DNA from: Fagopyrum homotropicum
Taxonomy: Eukaryota > Streptophyta > Magnoliopsida > Caryophyllales > Polygonaceae
NCBI GenBank assembly: GCA_033239125.1
Contig: BSWB01000002.1
Location: forward strand, 54,161,001-54,225,000
Reading direction: 5' to 3'
DNA: 64,000 nucleotides
Shown: piece by piece, positions 56,133-64,000 of the stretch
Position numbering within the stretch: the first letter of the stretch is position 1
Layout of the letters: every line of letters begins with the position of its first letter
Position numbers and translations under genes: made by a program
The notes under the pieces: generated by a model
The model's database searches: none
What the model saw: the letters and a program-made list of their open reading frames with translations, nothing else
Told to the model about the DNA's origin: nothing

Positions 56133-59100
56133 TGTAATATCCGGAATTTTTATTCCGTTTATTTCCGTAGCAAACCGGATTTTGATCCGTTAATCCCTAT
56201 CTATCTACTTAGTCGGACACAATATCTCGAAAATTTTATCAATTTATGTAACACCACTTCACATGAAATGATAAGATTTTTATAACAAACCTTAATCCAT
56301 AAACCCTAATTTAGAACATGACTTGTCTTTGACAATGTCATGATGTCCTAGTGACAAGATCAAGACGAGCCCAAGACGAAGTCAAGACGAGACCATGACA
56401 AACTCGTGACAAGGCCATGCATGGACTCGACAAGACAATGACAAGATTTGACAAGGTCCTGACAACATCAGCCCACTATTAATTATTACTTGTCTTCAGC
56501 CCATTGCTCACCTATTGGATTCAACTATCCAACCCTTACTTCTTCCTTGTTGACGGACTGGAGCACAATCCAGGAGAGCCTTGTTTACGAGCCCAGTAAC
56601 AGCTCCCTCCCTGCAGGCCGCACAACTTCCTTCTCCAGCCTAGTTTGGTCTCGCTTGTGTGTTGGCCCAGTGGCATTTTCGAGCCCATCAGGAAGGAGAA
56701 GAGCAGCGAGATTCACTCCCCTCTTAACTCTCTTATAACGGTTGCTGAGTGTGCTAAAGATCCTCTCCTGTAACTGCTCTTTGAATTACGCAGAAACAAA
56801 GAGCCTGTCAAGCCGTGAACCACATCCCTCTTTTGTCCGAAGCCAGCACTGCACTCTTCCTATCTCTCTCTATCGTTCAATCCTTGCACAGAATACGCCA
56901 TACTCGTCTCTCTCACCTTCCTTCACGAGACACCAGCTACAGGAGTCCCCAGCCTCTACACGCAGCCATACCAACGAACCTACATGACCAAGTTTGCCTA
57001 GCTGCAAACTGGAAACACCCAGCCAGTACCCCGATGATGAGCCGCCTTCAACCTTCTACATATCGCCCAGCAAGCCCCTCCCTTGTTCTCTCACAGCAGA
57101 CGAAGGACACACCACCAAGCAGCAGGATGGCCAGCCTTCTGCACCCAACGCCGCCTCAACCGGTGAGCCTTTGTTTCTCCCTCTTCTCTTATCTGCTTCA
57201 TGTCTTCCAACGAATACCAACCTCCCTTGATATAGACAGGAGGACTGAGGCGATCTGGTGTCACCATACGAGCCACACACAAGCACCTGTATACCCCAAA
57301 CAACAACGATGCAGCCTCACCACGCCTGGTCTTGTCTCTCTTCTATCCAGAAACGGAAATCGAGAGTAGAGATCGACTCAAAGCCATGATCCATCTCGAT
57401 TGGGCAGAGGGACGCTTCTGTGTCTTTCCCTTGTGCACTGGAGCGTGACTGAACAGACCAGTCGGGCCTCCAACATTACACAACACATATCAGAAGGGGC
57501 AAGTATGGTCCTCCCTCCCTATCCTTACCATCTCGTTTCTCATAGTCTTTAACGTCAAGTAACCAGGGAAGATGAGACGGCCAAGGCTGAGTTAGGGAAG
57601 ATCAATTCCGATCTGGTCCAGGAAAAGGAAGAGGGAGACGTGAGACAGGTAAACTGACTCAATTCGGGCCTGTCTTCTTACATAAAATCACATCTGTAGT
57701 ATAGTTTGAGAAGTCTCATGTTACCACTCGTTAGTTTCAAACTTGTAACCTGTAGAGTAGTTTTGTGTGGTTTATGTGAGCAGCAAGAATCGAAGGAGGG
57801 ACCTAAGGCTTGCTCCTTTATTTTCAGAAGTTAGGGTTAAAGTTGTAGACTTTAAGCCCGTAGTTAGATACCTTAGATCGAACATCCACCGTTCAATTGG
57901 TGATATGTTAAAGGTGGGTATATGTAGTATATGATATTAAAATTTGAGAACGATTCAATGGTCGGATTTGAAGTTATTAAGCCTCGAAGTATGGTGGTTG
58001 CACAGTTTTAGAAAAAAACTCAGATTTTGACTAAGTATAGAGCTTTTGGATTTTTGGAACCATCTTTGAAGATTTGTATAGAGAGTTTGGTTGAAAATTT
58101 TAGAGAGATCTTTGGCCTAATGTTTCGTATGCATATCATAGAAGGCTTGGTTAATTTCCTTAGAAATTTTTAGATTTTATTCGGGACTCGTATCATAGGC
58201 TAAGGTTAGACCTTAGTGACTTTGTTAAAAGTTAAGAAAAATGGGTAATCTATAAGTTCTACCTAAACTAACTCTTAAGAATTAGATTATGAAATTATGT
58301 CCTAAAGAAAGGTTTGGGCATATATTATGGAATCCTTGAGAGTTTCGGGACTAGGGGTAAAATGGTCATTTTACCTTAGGAGGACCTTTTAGTATTTTCT
58401 CTTGAAGGGATGATACATCTTAGAAGTTATAGACTCCTAATAATATGGAATGTATTCTGATACACGTGCCCTTATGACAGGCAGTTGAGTCCCAACAGTT
58501 GCGGACCGAGTTGAGATAACAGGAATCGAGTTTCGATTCAGGTAAGTCCTTTGGGCTTACTTAGCTGACTTCTAGATATGAGTGTGGATAATGATGGTGG
58601 TGTGTGAATGAGATGTTTATAGTTATATTTTAGTCGTAAATATCTTCCGACCTATACTTTGGCCTAAGAGTAACGGGCGGTGGCATCCTGCTCAGTTAGC
58701 CTGAGGGCGCTGGGGGTTTCTTTAGGGAATAGTCCACACTCGGTTTGTAGTGATGCTACCGGCGTAGATTAGCTAGACCTACACCCAGTTGGATAAGGAA
58801 CGGAGGCGAGAACTCTTAAGATTTCTCGTGCCACAACCGATAAAATAGAATAAGGTGAACCACTTAATTTCTAGATAATAATCGGTTTGTGTGCCAGCAT
58901 GATGCTTGTTTTATGTTATCCTGTTTGTGCTTGTGCTATCTTTATTCTACTGATATTTAGACTGTTAGCTAACGGTTTATCCGTGTTGTAGATTTGTCGA
59001 GATAGACAGTTGCAGAGAGATCCGGGACGGACGACCAGCCGGGTCCACGTACTCATTAGATGGGGACGGGGAAGTCTTCCATATGGCATGCATGTTATGT

Positions 59101-59299
59101 ATCTATATATATATATATGTTTGTAAGGCTGTCACATGTGTACATTCATACCATAAAAACATTATGTTTTGAAAATTGTTTTATATACATTTGTGCCTTG
59201 TTGTAAGATCCTAGTAAAATTGTTGTTAAACCAAGGTCGGGATCCATTGTGAGGTCCTAACCAGTAACTCTCCGAGTTCCAAGAACTTGGGGTGTTACA
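56133..59299 (+). repeat. 5' LTR of chromovirus F
   Basis: 3167 bp, TGTAATATCCGG to GGGGTGTTACA. Contents: telo-box AAACCCTAA (56301-56309), TGAC-motif cluster (about 56318-56462), pyrimidine-rich exon-like block (56500-57300) with donor-like GTGAGC at 57163 and GTAAAC at 57650, hairpin CAGGTAAGTCC (58538-58562), terminal hairpin (about 59270-59293). Confidence 0.93.
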
Positions 59300-59329
59300 A
59301 CATGGTATCAAAGCTCTGGGTTGGCAACA

Positions 59330-59350
59330 ATGGCACTTGGAATCTTCTGA
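59330..59350 (+). other. Conserved leader micro-ORF MALGIF (F)
   Basis: ATG to TGA, 27 nt after the primer-site start; codon 4 changed from GAA to GGA. Confidence 0.55.
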
Positions 59351-62300
59351 AAGACCGAATGTAGAAATAACTAGAACCCGAAAGGGATCTGAAGAGTTCA
59401 AAATGAATTTCCACTCCAAAGTCATGTGCATAGTCGGGTTGTTGGGATAGTAGTACGTCGGACCACCATCGCTCTCCGCAGATCTCTACAGCTGAGTATG
59501 ATAGTAAATAGTATATGGACTTACAATATTGTACACTTAAGTATGTTATATGGATATGTACATATGTACATGTAGCATGTTAGCACCCTAAAAAATAATT
59601 CCTATTATCCTATAGTTGAGATATAACGATGTTGACATTGCCTCGTGATAAAATGTTAGTAGTTTAGGAGTATCAATACAAGATAATGGAATCAGCCCTC
59701 GGAGCGGAATACTAGATCTAGCATACACTCTGGTGACTCTTACAAGTATTCCGAAGGATGGGTGCACAAGAAGGTGAAGATTGCGAGACGATTCTTAACA
59801 ACAATAACAATTAGATGAGGAAGAATAGAATATCAACTCCAAAAGAAGTAATATAAAGCCATTCAAGGGACTTAACGGATTGAAGGCGAGAAATGAAACT
59901 CCAAGATGCATATAAGGACTGATAAGAAGCATAGATGGAAGAGGACAATATCGGAATACAAATGAAGCAGGGTAGAGTACAACTACACTTAGCGGGTAGA
60001 ATGGCAGTGCAATCAAGGTGGACGACGCATAGGTAAATGTGGGCCTAAGAGTACAAGGAAGAGATGGTGTTGACCCCGAGGTGAAGAATTGAAGGAGTAC
60101 AAAGACAAATGAGTTTAAAGACGTGAAATAAATTTCATCATCATAGAGGCGGTTGGACTTACTCAGAGATACAAGAGTTGCAAGAAATCATGACATAAGT
60201 ATTAAACATAGGAGAAGCCTGAAATTAAGACAACGGAATTCTATAAAGGTGGCATTACAACACAACACCAGACTAAAGGAAGAATGTGGGAAAGTGATTT
60301 TAGTGGACTAGAGAATCCACAATAACTTCTCATTTAAATAAAGATCTAAGTTACCAATATTAACGTTTATATCAGAGAACCGCAAACAGACGATGAGCAA
60401 AGTAATAAGAATTGTGAAAACTTAATAAACTCAGTGACGACAGATGAGTGTAAGGACTAGACTCATAAGAGTATAGTGACCCCATAAGAGAACAAGAGAA
60501 GTGCAGACTTGGAAGGAGCTAAAGGTGTATTAACAAAGAAACTGGAGGAGATAGATTTTACCAAGTTTATCAAACTTCAAAAGAGATAGAAGAACAATAA
60601 GTCCGTGATCTTATAGAAGGTCAACTACGGACTAGTTGGTAATAACTGAGACATAACACGTGCTGGTCAACTAGTGGTAACCGGTTGGAAGATAAGGAGA
60701 ATAACTACAGACTTATAGAAGACCTAGAGAGGACCATTGATGTCAGATGGACGACACAGTTGGAATCAAGAAATGGAGTTAGCTCACGGAGGAATTGGAG
60801 GTTTGAAATGTAGAACGAGCCAAAGGAGCATAATAGAGATGAGCTCGAGTAAGTAGTGCTCATCAGGAAAATCAATGACAAAATGGGTATGTGAAAAGTA
60901 ATCCGGGGAATTGAGACAAGTCCATTATAGACTAAACGACATCAACCGAGGACGTGCAAGTGTTGTCTTGTATTGACGAGTTGTGTGACGTCAAGAAGAG
61001 GTAATTGTGACTGTGGACCTATGGAGTAGCTTTACCGACCCCTTAGGGGATTTTCTCAAATAGGTACCGGAAACCTTCTTGCCTGAACTAAAGGTATAAG
61101 AGAATCGTGTTAGAGATTCTTGCTGGCTGGTTAAGATCAAACTCCGATCGAGTCAGGGAGTTTGGATCCGTGTTAAAAGAATTAAGAAAGTAGACAGAAA
61201 AGTTCGTCTTCCAACCGTTATATTATTCCCTTAAGCCAAGTAAGGAAGGTATTTGGTACTTCACCCAGTTAGGACTTATGGTGTAACTGAGAGAAAAGTT
61301 TGAGGTTAATCAGTTTGGAGTCGTAGGAAAGGCTTGTATGACAAGTGGGTGGCAACAACATAAATCAGAGTAGCGCAGCAGAAGTGTGGTGAGTCCTAAC
61401 CCACGAAGCAAAAAGTTCATTGATATAGAAAAATAACGTGTCGAGTTTAAGATGATAGTAGTTATGGTAATACATTTAGTTGGAAGGAACCCGAAAAAGG
61501 CTACATTTGCAACCAGTAACCGCACTTATATAAAGAATAGTCTAGGAGTGGAGTACATGGAATTTAGTATCGAAATGGAGCTGAGTTGCGTTTGGCATCC
61601 GAGGAATATTCTAGGTCCAGTAAAAGTGGGGATATAGGAGTACAATGTTGATGGTGTGTTAGCATTTCTTGAGTAGTTATGATCAAATGATGGTGATGTG
61701 AGATCACCTTGTGTGGAGCGCTGTCATTCCGGACACACTCTATGTCACGTAAGATCTTGGATATGGCGTAAGCAGTTTGGGTTAAGCTAAAGATTTATAA
61801 ATAATATGATGACGTCGATAGAACACAAAGATAGACAACCGGATATTGATTATTAAGTTATATCAAGTTTAAGACCAAAAATGAGCAGATGATGATTCTT
61901 CAATAGAGGAACCATATGACTGAGTCATATTAAGAGACAAGACAAAGTGAGTTGTTATACAACTAGCCTTAAGCACTTAGTAAAGTGTCGGGAGGTGTAT
62001 AAGGGTGATATCCTGGATTGGACACATGGAACTTGGAGGTGAATTGTGTAGGACAACCATGTGAGACTTTAAAGCGGTTTAGAAGTGTAACCAATTTTTA
62101 CACGGATTCTGTGGAGAGGTACCTACCATACACAATTAAGGTCACCAAATTGGAAAGTCAGACTGTTGAGCCGAATGATACTGGTGAAATATCCGGTAAC
62201 CACTCTAGAACATGGTAGCAGACGCTTGTAACCTGAGTACATGAAAAGATTTGAGAGTCAGTGGTTTATGAAAAGCCAACGAGGCTACATGGGATATGGC

Positions 62301-62379
62301 GTATAGTATGAGACGTAACCTTTTAAAGATCTATGCCAAGACAATCTCAACCTCAAGAAGGACGAGTTAGGGCTTGACC
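59351..62379 (+). pseudogene. Decayed gag, protease and RT region of chromovirus F
   Basis: About 3 kb without recognisable gag, protease or RT motifs, matching the same decayed stretches in E and A. Dense stops in all frames. Position implies descent from gag to early integrase. Confidence 0.6.
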
Positions 62380-63420
62380 CTGTAAATGGGGTGGTAGTAG
62401 ACTGTCTGACGAAGACCGCACGCTTCATTCTGATTAAGGAAACGTGGCCGGTAAGCTGTCTAGCTGAAGAGTTACCAGACATATTGTGAGACTCCATGGA
62501 GTACAGAGGACTATCGTCTCTGACAGGGATGGACGTTTCACCGCGAGATTTTGGCAACAGGTACACACTGTAGTGGGGACGAGTCTCCACTTTACCATTG
62601 CTTATCACCCACAAACCGACGGTCAGTCTGGGAGGACCATCCAGATATTAGAGGACATTTTGCGAGCATGGGTACTGGATTGGGGACATGTATGGCCTGA
62701 TCACCTTCCCCTTGTAGAGTTTTCATATAATAACAGTTGGCACGCGTCTATTGGGATGGCCCCGTATGAGGCTTTGTACGGGCGGAGATGTCGTACACCA
62801 TTGTGCTGGGATGAGCCCAACAAAGCGGATGAAGTAGCTCCAGATCAGATACAGGATGACATCATCAGGATTGCCTTGATCTGAGAGCGGATGTTAGCAG
62901 CTCAGAGTCCTCAGAAATCCTACGCCGATAAGAGGTGTCGACCTATGGAGTTTAGAGTAGGCGCACAAGTGTGGTTGAGAGTATCACAGACGAGAGCCGT
63001 CCAGCATTGCAGCATTAAGGGGAAGCTGAGTCCCCGTTATGTCGGACCATTTGAGATCTTGGAGAGAGTCGGGGAGGTTGCCTACAGACTAGCCCTACTA
63101 CCGAGATTGGAAGGAGGTCCATCCGGTCTTTCATGTATCTCACCTAAGAGAGTATATACCGGACCCGAGATACGCCACCAACCACGAGGATCTGATAGTT
63201 GAGCCCGACCACACTTTTGTGGAATATCCAGTAACCATCCTTGAGCGCAGTACCAGACGTCTGCGTTCCAAGGAGATACCGATGTTAAGGATCCAGTGGT
63301 CTAGACGAGGGTCGATGAGGCTACCTGAGATACGGAGGAGAGTATTAGACGTAGTTATCCTGAGTTCTTTGCGGGGCTAGCCTCTACCTCTGTACCGACG
63401 GGTTTGAACATACACGTTAT
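62380..63420 (+). pseudogene. Chromovirus F integrase and chromodomain remnant
   Basis: C-terminal pol. The core begins near 62386 (VVVDCLTKTARFI) but is frameshifted to about 62480. The open stretch 62486-62884 then reads TIVSDRDGRFTARFWQQ, YHPQTDGQ, LPLVEFSYNN and ALYGRRCRTP, typical of a Tekay/Del integrase core. D (in SDRD) is the second catalytic Asp and E (in RTIQILED) is at the expected glutamate position. A stop at 62882-62884 splits off the C-terminal part (62891-63202): KSYADKRCRPMEF, KGKLSPRYVGPFEILERVG. A further frame carries HEDLIVEPDHTFVEYPVTI and RSKEIPM (63180-63290), then a chromodomain-like end near 63320-63400 with a stop in place of a conserved Trp. It is the best preserved coding sequence in the window but not functional. 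Confidence 0.9.
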
Positions 63421-63585
63421 TTGCACGACTTTTGTGATTATATATTAGAATGAGTGATTATGTTTTATGTGATGTCTGAATAAGATGATTGAGTAGTTTT
63501 TTTTTCGTGCTAGAAAAAGAGGTTAAAGATTTAGTGGGATCAAAGTATACAAGTTTAGGGTGAGAGTTGTTTGGGTAGATACCTT

Positions 63586-63627
63586 ATTCTAAGTTTTGGG
63601 ACGAAACTAATTTTAAAGGGGTACTGA
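63586..63627 (+). other. Hairpin and polypurine tract of F
   Basis: AAGTTTTG/CGAAACT around GGA, then TTTTAAAGGGGTACTGA to the LTR start at 63628. One stem base is changed compared with E. Confidence 0.75.
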
Positions 63628-64000
63628 TGTAATATCCGGAATTTTTATTCCGTTTATTTCCATAGCAAACCGGATTTTGATCCGTTAATCCCTATCTGTC
63701 TACTTAGTCGGACACAATATCTCGAAAATTTTATCATTTTATGTCACACCACTTCACATGAAATGATAAGATTTTTATAACAAACCTTAATCCATAAACC
63801 CTAATTTAGAACATGACTTGTGTTTGACAAGGTCATGATGTCCTAGTGACAAGATCAAGATGAGCCCAAGACGAAGTCAAGACGAGACCATGACAAGGCC
63901 ATGCATGGACTGGACAAGACAATGACAAGATTTGACAAGGTCCTGACAACATCAACCCATTCTTAATTATTACTTCTCTTCAGCCCATTGCTCTCCTATT
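63628..64000 (+). repeat. 3' LTR of chromovirus F (partial)
   Basis: First 373 bp of the LTR, closely matching 56133 onward; a short segment present at about 56395-56410 is missing here. The window ends inside it. Confidence 0.92.

Larger units (their letters stand above)
56133..64000 (+). mobile_element. Chromovirus F, continues past the window
   Basis: Plus-strand Tekay/Del-type element inserted in the Cassandra LTR (left flank CCCCG). 5' LTR 56133-59299, primer site 59303-59314 (TGGTATCAAAGC, one change), internal 59300-63627, 3' LTR from 63628. LTR start and overall plan match A and E. It retains a readable integrase to chromodomain region. Confidence 0.93.

Noticed and set aside
56815..57369. 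184-codon ORF
   Set aside because: Pyrimidine-rich LTR block of F, low-complexity Ser/Pro/Leu, openings on both strands.

Overview
The window is repeat-dominated DNA from a flowering plant, most likely a eudicot. It has no bacterial-style genes and no intact long ORF. It consists of LTR retrotransposons nested inside each other: Ty3/gypsy chromoviruses of Tekay/Del type with 2-3.2 kb LTRs and initiator-Met tRNA primer sites, Athila-type Ty3/gypsy elements, one Ty1/copia Sirevirus-like LTR, and a Cassandra TRIM LTR carrying a 5S rRNA domain. There is also a hAT-like foldback DNA transposon, a 111-bp tandem repeat, and one probable host gene remnant for a small secreted peptide of PIP/IDA type. 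The lineage is inferred from this repeat mix; I cannot name a species.

Layout. Block 1 (1-25650): a plus-strand Athila element, C1 (1-2435 and 12048-13098), is split by chromovirus A (2436-12042, minus strand, target duplication GTGGG). A second, minus-strand Athila, C2 (13099 to about 25650), lies in C1, and its 3' LTR is split by chromovirus B (13571-22865). Block 2 (about 25650-29991): Sirevirus-like 3' end and LTR, an unassigned stretch, then another Athila-type LTR. Block 3 (29992-40131): chromovirus D with decayed RT/RNase H, integrase and chromodomain. Its 3' LTR is split by a minus-strand Athila solo LTR (duplication ATATG) and by a minus-strand B-like solo LTR (ACTTG/ACTAG), which itself holds a chromovirus fragment (I). 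Block 4 (40132-54530): a 111-bp tandem array split by a hAT-like element. That element is split by an Athila solo LTR (duplication GAATA), which is split by chromovirus E (duplication GTTTG). Block 5 (54531-56132): the peptide gene remnant, AT-rich DNA and the Cassandra LTR. Block 6 (56133-64000): chromovirus F, running off the window.

Coding capacity is dead throughout. RT is recognisable in B, RNase H to chromodomain in D, and integrase to chromodomain in F, always with stops and frameshifts. The non-coding control architecture is much better preserved than the proteins. Chromovirus copies share a hairpin at the LTR 3' end, a splice-donor hairpin inside the LTR, a six-codon micro-ORF just after the primer site, and a GGA-loop hairpin just before the polypurine tract. 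The Athila copies have an analogous GGGA-loop hairpin before two separate polypurine tracts, and family-specific palindromic words in their LTRs. I consider these conserved cis-structures the most interesting content.
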